Shown here: positions 50,501-59,007 of the stretch, one piece after another
Layout of the letters: every line of letters begins with the position of its first letter
Position numbering within the stretch: the stretch's first letter is position 1
DNA from: JBEHWX01 sp048498995
GTDB lineage: Bacteria > Bacteroidota > Ignavibacteria > OLB7
Direction: 5' to 3'
Assembly: GCA_048498995.1 (NCBI GenBank)
Contig: JBEHWX010000019.1
Coordinates: forward strand, 1-64,000
Length of the DNA stretch: 64,000 nucleotides
Translations under genes and position numbers: made by a program
Notes under the pieces: model-generated
Told to the model about the DNA's origin: nothing
Database searches by the model: none
What the model saw: only the letters and a program-made list of their open reading frames with translations

Positions 50501-52481
50501 CGAAGAGCGCCGTGTCGGCCACGGTGAAGCTCTTCCGGAAATAGGAGGTGATGTTCCTGAAGGCGGCGTTGCCGCCGTAGGAGAGCACGGTCGCCTCGGT
50601 GCCGTTGCCGTAGCCGAGGGGAGCCGCGCCGCTCTTCCAGCCGGAGTCGTCGAAGCCGGCGTCGTTCCAGCCGGCCGGAGCCGGGCCGGCGTTGTCGCTA
50701 TACTTCCAGATACCGCCGGAGCTCAGGAGCTTCGCGTCCGCCTTGAAGCCGTCGAGGCCGAGGGAGAAGCTGAGGTCCGAGCTGGTGGCCACGTCCTGAT
50801 GCACCTCGACGGCCAGAACGTTCGTGCCGGCGACGAGCCGAGACTTGCCGATGTTGAACGTGAAGTAGCGCGATTCGTCGGCGTTGGCGACGTTCGAGGA
50901 AGCGCCCGTGCCGAATCCGACGGCGCCGGCCGGCATGTTCGAGCGCGCCACCTCGACGCCGTTGAGATAGATCACCGCGCCGTCGTCCCGCATCAGCGAG
51001 ATCGTCAGCGAGTCGATCGCGGCGATCTGCGCGGCGGACATCCCGAAGGCGTGGCGGAAATAGGTCGTCATGTACTTGCTGCCCGAGCTCGGTCCGAAGC
51101 CGACCACCGTCGCCTCGTCGCCGTCGCCATAGCCGAGCTGCGCCGGGCCGAACGCCCAGGTCGAGTCGTTGTAGCTCGGGGCGCGCCAGAGGGTGCCGAG
51201 GTCGGTGCCGTCGTCGCGATAGCGCCAGAGGGCTCCCTTCGGCACCGGGAAGACGCCGAGCGGAAGCTGCACTGGGGCGCTGGTGTAGTAGCGGATCACC
51301 AGTTGCGCGGCCTCCGGAGCCGAGCCGTCCCACGACTCGGCGGTGCGGTGTCCGGTGCCGTCGACGCGGATCACCAGCGCGTTGCCGAGCGACCATCCGG
51401 AGCGGTTGACGATCTCCTGAATCACGGCCGAGAGATCGGGCGTCCGCTGGTTCACCCCGGCCTCCTGCAGCACGCTCCAGACCGGCGGCGCCCAGGAGAC
51501 GCTCGCGGTGGTCAGCGACCGCGCGGAGATGTTGCCGGTGCCGGCCGTGAACGTGGCGGCGTTGTCCGAGGCCTGCCCGCGGATATTCACGCTCGTGACG
51601 TCCGGCTGTGTCTCGTCGGTCGCGAACTGAATGTAGGCGGAGGTGATGATCGCCCCCTTCGGCACGTTCACGCCGGTGAAGCGCATGCCGACATACTGCT
51701 GGGCGGCGCCATCCTGCGTGAATTCGAGATCGCTGGAGGTGAGGTCGATCGCGCCGGTGGCGATGTTCTCCTCGGCGTCGTCGGAGCTGGCGTTGACGCG
51801 GACGCTGAACGCGGTCGGGATCACGTAGGTGACCGAGAGGGTCGCGGCCTGCGTGGCGTCGTGGCCGGCCGAGCCGCTGGTGGCCCCTTCGTACGATTCG
51901 GCGACCCGCTTGCCGGAGCCGCTGATGATAACGGCCAGCGCGTTGCCGGACTTCCATCCGGCGCGCGCCACCACCTCCTGAACCACCGCGCGCAGGTTCG
52001 GCGTCCGCTGGTCGGCCCCCTGCTCCTGGACGGTGTTCCAGGCGTTGACGGTCCAGGTGACGCTGGCGGCGGTGGCCGGACGGGACGAGACCGCGAACTG
52101 CGCGTTGGCGAAGGTGGCGGCGCTGTCTGCCGCCTCCCCCTTGAAGGTGAGCGAGGTGGCGCCGTTGTTGACTTCGTCGACCGTGAACTGGATACGGGCG
52201 TCGACGATGTAGGCGCCGGCGGGGATGTTCAGGCCGGCGAAGCGGAGGCCGATCAACTGATCGCCGCTACCTTCGGAGGTCATCTCCAGATCGGAGCTGT
52301 TCCAGTCGACATTGCCGGAGGAGATCCACTCCTCCATGTCGTCCAGGGGGGCGGTCACGCGGGAGGTCACCGTGGTCTGCGCCAGGGCCGGCCGTCCGAG
52401 CAGGACGAGGGCCAGAGCAAGCGCGACGAGGAAGGCTCCCACGCGACGCGCACGGAGGGATACCGTAGAGAGCACGTTCAT
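47571..52481 (-). CDS. Giant T9SS-secreted PhoX-like phosphatase with repeated beta domains
   Basis: A 1636-residue surface protein. Order: signal peptide (to PALAQ, about 35); two tandem related beta domains (about 40-205 and 222-400, both with WNS/LTSSDLE and WSLGNAL-type ends); two galactose-binding-like domains each with RDDGAVIYLNGVE (about 413-585 and 592-755); a PhoX/DUF839 domain (about 760-1195) with GTISVNHENTPGG, WGTTISCEESYNTGD and VGRMSHENV, matching the calcium/iron-dependent alkaline phosphatase PhoX; five PKD-like repeats starting LGxDxxxC (about 1196-1545); and a T9SS sorting domain with RARPNPFTDEATIEL. It would release phosphate from organic esters outside the cell. The mosaic layout is unusual for PhoX. 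Confidence 0.9.
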   Translation of the reverse strand: MNVLSTVSLRARRVGAFLVALALALVLLGRPALAQTTVTSRVTAPLDDMEEWISSGNVDWNSSDLEMTSEGSGDQLIGLRFAGLNIPAGAYIVDARIQFTVDEVNNGATSLTFKGEAADSAATFANAQFAVSSRPATAASVTWTVNAWNTVQEQGADQRTPNLRAVVQEVVARAGWKSGNALAVIISGSGKRVAESYEGATSGSAGHDATQAATLSVTYVIPTAFSVRVNASSDDAEENIATGAIDLTSSDLEFTQDGAAQQYVGMRFTGVNVPKGAIITSAYIQFATDETQPDVTSVNIRGQASDNAATFTAGTGNISARSLTTASVSWAPPVWSVLQEAGVNQRTPDLSAVIQEIVNRSGWSLGNALVIRVDGTGHRTAESWDGSAPEAAQLVIRYYTSAPVQLPLGVFPVPKGALWRYRDDGTDLGTLWRAPSYNDSTWAFGPAQLGYGDGDEATVVGFGPSSGSKYMTTYFRHAFGMSAAQIAAIDSLTISLMRDDGAVIYLNGVEVARSNMPAGAVGFGTGASSNVANADESRYFTFNIGKSRLVAGTNVLAVEVHQDVATSSDLSFSLGLDGFKADAKLLSSGGIWKYSDNAGPAPAGWNDAGFDDSGWKSGAAPLGYGNGTEATVLSYGGNAAFRNITSYFRKSFTVADTALFGNMVVRLKRDDGAVIYLNGVELLRSNMRSGPVTYLTPALTWVEGVDETSFVEYVVPRSALRVGTNVIAAEVHQNSPTSTDLAFDLELVLQGQATALTALGGNYSCDPAASTAIGCFTSVQPGPQQQTLVYPTATHIFQKLLKSNVDRFTVGGALVPGGNDFTGFVGRNGTSTRGTISVNHENTPGGVSVLDVHYDQTTGLWGLDTVTRVDFSQVQTTERNCSGTVTPWGTTISCEESYNTGDGNGDGYHDVGWAVEIDPITRKIRDFDGDGKADKLWAVGRMSHENVCVARDSVTLYEGEDGGTGCVYKFVAARKARLDSGTLYVLKRDGATSTTGTWVQVPNTTKADRNQTSTLAGTLGGYRFGGVEDVEIGPDGHVYFTEKGRGDLWRFKDNGATVSELEPWVSNQMLSIATENGVVQESWGTGIDNLAFDNEGNLWALQDGGRNHLWMVRKEHTPANPRVELFATTPAGSEPTGLTFSPDGRFGFISFQHPNTTNTQSQKDATGADVIFDQPTTVVFARRENLGVGAIAPKVELGPDITACKGTVVTLKYFTRDGQNIWMDNSTDSVLRVSTSGTYRLSVIGNNGRIGTDSVRVTFIDPPTAALGPDRTICEGAEIAVTADPTLTYLWSDSVTSFRRTFNESGQYSVRVTNAAGCVAWDTINVFVTPRPQPRLGTDLMICRGGSLVLSAGDGFNSYLWSDGSTFPKLAVTQPGTYWVKVTNRNGCLGYDTVTVRQSPAPNLGDRIEICEGASATLTPGSIYAAYLWNDGSTAPVLSASKSGTYWVRVTDQGGCVSVDSVVVGVNPLPSIDLGVDTTVCVDCPVTLDAGPGFRSYKWSTGHTSRSIIVTKPGRYTVTVESQSGCRASDDITVRQQATSGVEETEIVAGGFSLRARPNPFTDEATIELQLRQRADLSVEIYDEAGRRVQTLFAGTAQAGSHAYAFDARKLDNRAGVYFVRVTVDGRTTTTKLVRR

Positions 52482-52775
52482 GATGTAATTCGATTGGTAC
52501 TAATCGGGACAGGTCGGTTAGGACAGCCCCCAAGCTATGCCCGCCACGTTATCGCAGTGTTGCCCCAGTGTTATCAGCAGGAGACATTCATCTTCCTTTC
52601 ATACAGGCATTTCAGGGTCGGCGCGCGGTGGCGGATATCGGCGCGTGTAACCGCGCCCGGTGCTGGCGGGTAGCTTCCGGTGCGGCCGTCTCCATCCTGG
52701 GGCCGGCGCTCCTCGAATGTCGGTGCCCCGGCATGTTCGAGACGAAACAGCATCCATCCGGAAGAGGTGTCCACC

Positions 52776-53612
52776 ATGAAGCTCCACCAACACGCTTACG
52801 CGATCGGATTCATCATCCTCGCATCCCTGTCGCTTGGCGGGGCGGCGATCGTGCCGTGCGATCATCCACGGAAGACTCCCCAGATCATCGACCCGGACGC
52901 GGAGGGCCTCAGGCCACTCCGCACGCCACGTCAGATATGCGCCGACGGCCGCGTGATCGGGATCGACGTTTTCTGCGCGACGATCCTTGCCGCCGACGGA
53001 GATCGCACACTCACGCAGAGGCTCGAATGGCCTCTCGATCCGAGGAAGGTCGATTCCTCCCAGGGCGCGGCATCGGCCGTGGCCGTGCCGACGGCAAGCG
53101 CGCCGGGGGCGAACCTCGATCTGATCACCTTGCCCACGACGTACGTTCACGTACCGGTGGGTCAGGAGATTCCGGAGGATGATCGCGCCATACCGAACGG
53201 GAAGGGTTTGCGTCGAGACCCGCGTCGAGGCCCGCGCCGGACGTCGGCGCTCGGCATGATCTTCTACCTCATCAACATGTCCGACAGCATCGTCAGAATC
53301 ACGCTTCAGGATCGCTCCCTCCCGTCGATCCTCGAGGCGCGGGACAGCCATGGCGCGTGGCATCCGGTCGAGTACTGGCTCAACTCCACGTGCGGCAATT
53401 CCACCGCGATCCTCCCGATCCGGCCGAACGAGGTGGTGGCGGTGCGCATGTATCTCTATGGCGGCTCGTTTCGCACCAAGCTCCGGATAAAGACCCGGAT
53501 CGATCGCCACACCATCCTCACCTCGGCGCCGTTCGACGGCACCATCGATCCCGGACAGCTCCGGCAGTACGTGACGCGGCCGCTCGGCCCCTCTTATCTT
53601 GATGAGGAGTGA
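52776..53612 (+). CDS. Unrecognised secreted protein, paralogue A
   Basis: A 278-residue protein with a signal sequence (YAIGFIILASLSLGGAAIV) and a mature part of unknown fold. The C-terminal half is shared with the next gene: SDSIVRITLQDRSLPSILEA, a Trp/CGNS segment, GSFRTKLR and the identical end RPLGPSYLDEE. Start ATG 52776 follows gaagaggtgt. The N-terminal half is more variable and contains an Arg-rich insert (about 175-185). Function unknown; the two genes are a recent-looking tandem duplication that has diverged. Confidence 0.8.
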   Translation: MKLHQHAYAIGFIILASLSLGGAAIVPCDHPRKTPQIIDPDAEGLRPLRTPRQICADGRVIGIDVFCATILAADGDRTLTQRLEWPLDPRKVDSSQGAASAVAVPTASAPGANLDLITLPTTYVHVPVGQEIPEDDRAIPNGKGLRRDPRRGPRRTSALGMIFYLINMSDSIVRITLQDRSLPSILEARDSHGAWHPVEYWLNSTCGNSTAILPIRPNEVVAVRMYLYGGSFRTKLRIKTRIDRHTILTSAPFDGTIDPGQLRQYVTRPLGPSYLDEE

Positions 53613-53660
53613 GCGCGAACGCCTCGCGAATCGACATTCTCCCACTCAGCCGCGTATGCG

Positions 53661-54464
53661 ATGATGAAGTCGACAGCCCTTCTCCCCCTCCTCGGATTTC
53701 TCCTTCTCGGTCCGCCCGTCTTCCTCGCGAACGGCGAGGCGGATCATCCTCGGGATATACCGCGTCTGCTTCCACGTGTCGTCGACACGATCACCGAGGA
53801 TGTTCTTCCGATTCACACCAGGAGACAGATCCGCGCCTCCGGCATGGTGATCGGGATCGATACGATCGGCACGCCGACGATCCTCCCGGAGGAAGGGATG
53901 CTCCGCGTATCGGACCGGACGACCTGGATAGGTACGGACCTGATAGATTCCTCACGGTACGCCCATGCACCGATGGCGCGCCTGGCCGCGGGCAACCTCC
54001 GGATCGTGGCGGCTCCCGACATGCGGCTCAGGATACCGTACCGTAGCACGAGTATCTCCGATGGGAATGGAGCGCATGGCGGTGTCAGCATACGCAACAC
54101 CCTCGGCATGGTCTTCTACCTGGTGAATACCTCCGACAGCATTGTGTGTGTCTCTCTACAGGACGGCATGCTTCCATCGATCCTCGAAGCGCAGGATGAG
54201 CATGAGACGTGGCGGCCGATCGAATTCTGGACCTACTCGTGGTGCGGCAATTCGTACGGCAGCGTGAGGATCCATCCGGAAGAGGTAATGACGGTCCGGA
54301 TGCGCCGCTACGAGGGATCGTTCCACACGAAGCTTCGCGTGAGAGTCCAGCTCGATCGCGGCGCCCCGATCACCTCCGACCAGTTCAACGGGTGGATCGA
54401 CCCCGGACAGCTCCACCAGTACGTGGAGCGGCCGCTCGGCCCCTCCTATCTCGACGAGGAGTGA
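53661..54464 (+). CDS. Unrecognised secreted protein, paralogue B
   Basis: A 267-residue protein with a signal peptide (ALLPLLGFLLLGPPVFLANG). It shares with paralogue A the blocks NTLGMVFYLVNTSDSIV, LQDGMLPSILEAQD, CGNSYGS, GSFHTKLRVRVQLDR and RPLGPSYLDEE. It begins 48 bp after paralogue A. Conserved cysteine, tryptophan and the common acidic C-terminus suggest a folded periplasmic or surface domain, not an enzyme I can name. ATG 53664 is an equal alternative start. Confidence 0.8.
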   Translation: MMKSTALLPLLGFLLLGPPVFLANGEADHPRDIPRLLPRVVDTITEDVLPIHTRRQIRASGMVIGIDTIGTPTILPEEGMLRVSDRTTWIGTDLIDSSRYAHAPMARLAAGNLRIVAAPDMRLRIPYRSTSISDGNGAHGGVSIRNTLGMVFYLVNTSDSIVCVSLQDGMLPSILEAQDEHETWRPIEFWTYSWCGNSYGSVRIHPEEVMTVRMRRYEGSFHTKLRVRVQLDRGAPITSDQFNGWIDPGQLHQYVERPLGPSYLDEE

Positions 54465-54595
54465 GCGACGAGGCCCGGACGGGGAGCGACGAATCCCTAT
54501 CCGGGCGTCGGGAGGCGATGTATCTTGCGCGATTCCTCCCCCGATCCCGGCCAACCGGGAATCACGCGGGAAGCCTCCTCTCCATTCGACCGTTC

Positions 54596-56026
54596 ATGAG
54601 CATCTCATCTCCCGTCGGCGCCGCTCCGCGTCTCCGGCGTCCCGGCCGGCTGGCGCTCCTGGCCGCGCTTCTCCTTCCACTGGCCGCATCGGCGCAATCC
54701 GGCACGAGCCAGGCCGCGTTCCGGAGCGAGCTGGCGCGCCGATCCACCCCGTTCGAGCGGATCGACGAGCGGAAGCATCGGTACCTGGCGATGCACGGCC
54801 GGCTGGCCGAGGCGATCGCCGAGATCGAGTCGGTCGTTCCGGAAACGCGCCGCACACCGATGGAGGATCTGATCCTCGGCAACATGCTCTACGCGGTCGA
54901 TCCCAGGCTCGCCCTGGAGCATCACCGCCGCGCATGGATGGCCTACCCCGATCAGCCGGACGCGATGCTGCCGATGGCGATGCAGCTCCAGCGTGATGGC
55001 AAGCTCGACTCCGCGCTCGAGCTCTATCGCGGCGTGGAACGGATCGGCACGCTCGACAAGCCGCGGTACGCGCTGATGGCCCAGTGCCTGATCCGCGCCG
55101 GCCGCCTCGACGAGGCGCTCGATGCCTGGAGCCGCGCCGACTACGCCACGACCCACAACGAGATCGACCAGACCATTCAGAGCGTCTTCGGGCCGACCAG
55201 CCCGATGGCGCGCCACGACTCCCTCCTGGCCGCGGTCCGCGGCGGGAGCATGGAGGCCGTCGGCCCGCTTCTCGATCTCGGGGTCGCGTGGAATACCGAC
55301 TGGTGGAATGCCGAGCCGAACCCGGAGGCGCTTGCGGTGGACGTGGAGGCGATCACCGCCCGGTTCGGTCCGCAGAGCACGATCGCGCGCGACGCGAGTC
55401 TGCTTGCCGAGGCGGTCGACGCGCTCGGCAAGGGGAAGGAGGCGCTCGCCCGCTTCTTCAGGATCAACCGCATCGCGATCGAGGGGGGAACGCTGCCGGA
55501 GACCTCCACGGTGGCCCGGCATCTGGTGGAGCTCGCGCTCGCCGAGGGACTGGTGGACGAGGCGTCGCTCGACCGGCGATTCCATGCGGAGCTGCTGGCG
55601 CGGATCCGCCATCCGGAGGGAGATCGCGCCGCGCTGGAGATCATGGCACGCCTGGCATCGAAGCTCGAACGGCCCAAGGAGCTCGCCGAGATCGATCAGG
55701 CCGGCTGGATGCGCCATGGCGATCCGGAGCATGCCTTCAACTTCCTCGCCCATCGGCTCTGGACCGGCGACAAGATCTTCACCGAGGCGAGCGACACGCT
55801 GGCGCGCGCCATCACGCAGTTCCCCCGCGACTCCCGCTTCCCCGGCATCGCCTACAAGCTCGCGGCCGACGCCGGACGTCAGACCCCGGAGACGATCGCC
55901 CGCGTGATCGAGGCTGAGTACTATGGTCTGATGAGCGACAGAAGCCGGAGCGGCGCGGCGCTCAACGCGCTGTTCGGCAACCTCCGCCAGGAGCTTTCCC
56001 GGCGGAAGTCCGAGAAGAAGAAATGA
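54596..56026 (+). CDS. TPR-like secreted protein
   Basis: A 476-residue protein with an N-terminal signal sequence (LALLAALLLPLAASAQ) and a helical body with tetratricopeptide-like repeats, e.g. AMQLQRDGKLDSALELYRGV and AQCLIRAGRLDEALDAWSRA, and a lysine-rich end. Such solenoids act as scaffolds in the periplasm. I chose ATG 54596 because it places the signal peptide at the N-terminus; ATG 54518 would add 26 residues. No catalytic motif seen. Confidence 0.78.
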   Translation: MSISSPVGAAPRLRRPGRLALLAALLLPLAASAQSGTSQAAFRSELARRSTPFERIDERKHRYLAMHGRLAEAIAEIESVVPETRRTPMEDLILGNMLYAVDPRLALEHHRRAWMAYPDQPDAMLPMAMQLQRDGKLDSALELYRGVERIGTLDKPRYALMAQCLIRAGRLDEALDAWSRADYATTHNEIDQTIQSVFGPTSPMARHDSLLAAVRGGSMEAVGPLLDLGVAWNTDWWNAEPNPEALAVDVEAITARFGPQSTIARDASLLAEAVDALGKGKEALARFFRINRIAIEGGTLPETSTVARHLVELALAEGLVDEASLDRRFHAELLARIRHPEGDRAALEIMARLASKLERPKELAEIDQAGWMRHGDPEHAFNFLAHRLWTGDKIFTEASDTLARAITQFPRDSRFPGIAYKLAADAGRQTPETIARVIEAEYYGLMSDRSRSGAALNALFGNLRQELSRRKSEKKK

Positions 56027-56075
56027 GAAGGTCGTCGTAGATTCCGGCATCCGAGAACCCAAGATCATCCGAACC

Positions 56076-57434
56076 ATGCTTCGTCACCCGCTCCTCCTGG
56101 TCGCGCTCATCGCGCTTGTTGTTTCGCCGGCGCTGGCACAGATGCCGACGCCGCCTTCCGACACGTCGGATCCCCGCATCCTGGTGCTCCTGCCGCAACA
56201 GGTCACGATCGACAAGAAGTTGAAGAAGGAGGCGGAGGCGTTTCTTGTCACAGCGAGACAAGGTCTTGTCGCTTCGACGGCGGAGCAACTGAGCATGATC
56301 GACTCGCTCCGGGCAGAGCCGGAAAAGTTCGAGAGGCTGGGGATCTCCCTTGCCGAGACCGAGGAGGTGATCCGCTCGCAGCCGGATTTCGCCAAGGCCG
56401 ATTTTGGCACGATGGTGACGGTCATGACGACGAGCATGCTCTGGAACAAGATCGCCATCCACGCCTACAACAATGCCAAGGTCCGAGGAGTATTCGAACC
56501 AACGAAACTCGATTCAGCCACTCTCGCTCAGCTTGCAGCGCGACGTGACGCTCATTTCATCCTGGCGCTCCCATCCATCAGCATCCAGGTGGACAAGAAG
56601 AAGCAGCGCGTGGCCATGTTTCATGCGCAGCTCTACGACAGAACTGGCCAACGACTGTTCGATACCACGATTACTTCCGGCAAGGACGATGGGGAATCCT
56701 ATGCGTGCCGGCAGGAGCGGTTCGATTGTCCGATGACCAACTGCGTGACGAATCTCATCCCCCCGATTATCTACCAGATCGTTCAAAACCTGCCGAAGTC
56801 GATCTACGAAAAGCGGCTCACGGCACTGCGCAATGAGGTTCTCCTGCGCGACTACTACGGCAAGCCGGTCAGCCTCAGGATCAAGAATCTGCTGCCGATC
56901 GACAGCACGATGCCGCCGCTTTCGACTGTCTTTGCCTGCTTCGCCAACCCGGATACCACCGCGATCGTCGCGCTGTATTTCGGCCCCAAATCCTTGCGCA
57001 CGTTCGAGAACGTAAACGGGTTTGGAATCACGAACATTGCGATCGACGCACCTAACGGCGACTTCCGCGATCTCGATGATGAGACAAACACCTGTGGCTT
57101 CATGCTCACCGGAGCGAAGGTTGACGGTCGATGGTACTTCAAGCGACAGGGTATCACCTATTTAAACGCCGACTCCGTGGAAGCCGGACGGAAGAAATTC
57201 ATGCTCACACTACAGAAGTTCAACTTCTTCCGTCCGATGAGCACTGAGCCGAACCCCGACTTCTGGTCGTCAGGACTCTTCGAAAGAGTGCCCGACCCTT
57301 CATCCTTCCTTTCAAAGACGGACATGGGGCGACTGGATGCGACAAAGCTCGAGCTGTTCAGGAAATACGTCGGCCAGTACATCTTCGTCTTCGAGCAGAT
57401 TGCGACCGAGGATCTGCAGAAGGCGCGCGAGTAA
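56076..57434 (+). CDS. Unrecognised exported protein with atypical base composition
   Basis: A 452-residue protein with a signal peptide (MLRHPLLLVALIALVVSPAL, then AQ). The body shows an early VTIDKKLKKEAEAFLVTAR helix, a four-cysteine cluster (SYACRQERFDCPMTNCVTN plus later Cys) and a long C-terminal region rich in Phe and Asn. Codon use is visibly less GC-biased than the neighbours (many AAC, AAG, TTC and runs such as tatttaaacgcc), suggesting later acquisition or relaxed codon selection. No family recognised. Confidence 0.78.
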   Translation: MLRHPLLLVALIALVVSPALAQMPTPPSDTSDPRILVLLPQQVTIDKKLKKEAEAFLVTARQGLVASTAEQLSMIDSLRAEPEKFERLGISLAETEEVIRSQPDFAKADFGTMVTVMTTSMLWNKIAIHAYNNAKVRGVFEPTKLDSATLAQLAARRDAHFILALPSISIQVDKKKQRVAMFHAQLYDRTGQRLFDTTITSGKDDGESYACRQERFDCPMTNCVTNLIPPIIYQIVQNLPKSIYEKRLTALRNEVLLRDYYGKPVSLRIKNLLPIDSTMPPLSTVFACFANPDTTAIVALYFGPKSLRTFENVNGFGITNIAIDAPNGDFRDLDDETNTCGFMLTGAKVDGRWYFKRQGITYLNADSVEAGRKKFMLTLQKFNFFRPMSTEPNPDFWSSGLFERVPDPSSFLSKTDMGRLDATKLELFRKYVGQYIFVFEQIATEDLQKARE

Positions 57435-57524
57435 CATCCAATCCTTCGTCGACTTCGTATGATGCCGTACGATCGGCGCCCCGACCACCGGGGAGCCCGG
57501 CACCGAACAGGGAGACGAGAGACC

Positions 57525-58043
57525 ATGCAATCCAACGGCAGGCATCAGCGAATGACCGTCGATCTGGGGAAGTACCCGGATCTGGTGGTGATCCACCTCG
57601 GCATGAAGGTCAACGCCATCACCGGTCTGAAGACGATCCTCGGGCTCGGCCCCGAGATCGACGCCTCGGTCGGCGAGCGTCCCGACGGCCTTCTGCTGCA
57701 CGAGCAGATGATCTATTCCTTCTTCCCCCTCCACCTGCTGATGCGCCAGTACTGGCGCGACTTCGACGCGCTGGAGCGCTACTCCCGCTCGGAGGCGCAC
57801 ATGCGCTGGTGGAAAAGGTACGCGAAGAATTCCGGCGGCACCGGGTTCTGGCACGAGGCGTATTTCATGCGCGGCGGCATGGAGGGGATCTACCACGCGA
57901 TCGACAAGCCGATCGGCATGATGAATTTCGCGGAGGTGGTGCCGGCCAGCGGCGCGATGTTCTCCGCGCGCAAGCGCCTCGGCATCGACGCGCCGGAAAC
58001 CTCCCCCACGCCGGTGCCGGAAGCGGAGATCACCGGCGGATAA
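57525..58043 (+). CDS. DUF4188 family protein (heme-domain/monooxygenase-like)
   Basis: A 172-residue protein matching the DUF4188 family: VVIHLGMKVNAITGLKTILG near the N-terminus, QYWRDFDALERYSRSEAHMR, and GFWHEAYFMRGGMEGIYHAI. Members have a dimeric alpha/beta-barrel-like fold, some related to aldoxime dehydratase or monooxygenases; the conserved His/Trp core supports this. Start ATG 57525 has ggagacgagag upstream. Biological substrate unknown. Confidence 0.85.
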   Translation: MQSNGRHQRMTVDLGKYPDLVVIHLGMKVNAITGLKTILGLGPEIDASVGERPDGLLLHEQMIYSFFPLHLLMRQYWRDFDALERYSRSEAHMRWWKRYAKNSGGTGFWHEAYFMRGGMEGIYHAIDKPIGMMNFAEVVPASGAMFSARKRLGIDAPETSPTPVPEAEITGG

Positions 58044-58348
58044 GATCGGCCCCACGAGCCCGGAGCGGACGCGGCTCGGAACCACGATCCGGCATGTACC
58101 ACCGCCCCGCTCCGGTTCGGAGCCACACGGCTCAGGCGTGCTCGCCACGGCATGGCGCCGATGCGCGGAATGGCCCGTCAACAACGATGCGGATGGCACA
58201 CGTCCTCCAGGGTCGCGCGCATCATCCGCATCCATTGCCATGCTCCTCGAATCCCCGCCGCGTATGTCATGTCCCTACGGCCACGCGGATGCGACCATGC
58301 GTGCGCCCGCGTGGATGAGAAGCCGCACGATTTCCGACGCCGATCCCA
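58044..58348. other. Gap between convergent genes
   Basis: A 305-bp interval between convergent genes. It has loosely complementary segments (cccggagcgg near 58068 and ccgctccgg near 58109) that could form a weak hairpin, and no coding potential I trust. Confidence 0.4.
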
Positions 58349-58969
58349 TCAGAACCGGCCGAACTTCAGCATCAGCCCGACCGAGGGGCCGCTCAGGTCG
58401 GAGCTCGTCAGCCCTCCGTAATCGACGCCGCTGGCCCAGCGGTAGCTGGCCGAGGCGGCCACGCGGAACCAACGGGTGATGTTCGCCTCCGCCCCGATCT
58501 CCGGCTCGATCACGACCAGCGCTCCGTTGCCGTAATCCTCGCGATCCCGGTCCCAGTCGTGGCTGTCGTAATCGGAGAACCAGTTCCGCCGGCTGTAGGA
58601 GACGGTGCCGCCGGCGAGGAGCGCTCCGGCGGTGAGATGGAGCATCTCATCGGAGTTGAGGATGTACTCCACCTTGAGCCCGCCGCAGGCGAGGTTGATC
58701 TTCAGCGGCTGCCCCGCCGTGTCGAGCATGTTCCCCTCGACGTCGGTCGCCAGCGAATAACCGACGAAGCTCCCGACGATCCGATGGCCGATGATCACCC
58801 CGCCGCCGGCGCCGACCATCGCGGCACCGTGCCCCCTCACGGTCGTCATCCGCGCCAGCATTCCTCCGTACCCGGAAACATCGACCGCGTCGCCGAGCAG
58901 CGTCTGCTCCTGCGCGTGGGCCGCGGCCGCCATGAGAAAGGCCGCGATCATGATCACTGCATATCGCAT
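58349..58969 (-). CDS. Small outer-membrane barrel protein
   Basis: A 206-residue protein with a signal peptide (MRYAVIMIAAFLMAAAAHAQ) and alternating beta strands (GAGGGVIIGHRIVGSFVGYS, LKVEYILNS, LTAGALLAGGTVSYSRRNWF) ending in LMLKFGRF, with the terminal Phe typical of outer-membrane barrels. An Asp/Arg-rich loop (DYDSHDWDRDREDYGNG) may be exposed outside. Start ATG 58969 has GGGAG upstream. It follows the serine-hydrolase gene on the same strand. Confidence 0.82.
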   Translation of the reverse strand: MRYAVIMIAAFLMAAAAHAQEQTLLGDAVDVSGYGGMLARMTTVRGHGAAMVGAGGGVIIGHRIVGSFVGYSLATDVEGNMLDTAGQPLKINLACGGLKVEYILNSDEMLHLTAGALLAGGTVSYSRRNWFSDYDSHDWDRDREDYGNGALVVIEPEIGAEANITRWFRVAASASYRWASGVDYGGLTSSDLSGPSVGLMLKFGRF

Positions 58970-59007
58970 TGTAGTCTCCCGTCTGTGCGGCGCCCGCCGC
59001 GTGTCGT

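Noticed and set aside
47355..52673. 1772-codon plus-strand open frame
   Set aside because: It mirrors the PhoX/T9SS gene on the other strand. Its translation is His/Arg/Val-rich repeats of GA/RD patterns, which come from the complementary codons of a high-GC gene.
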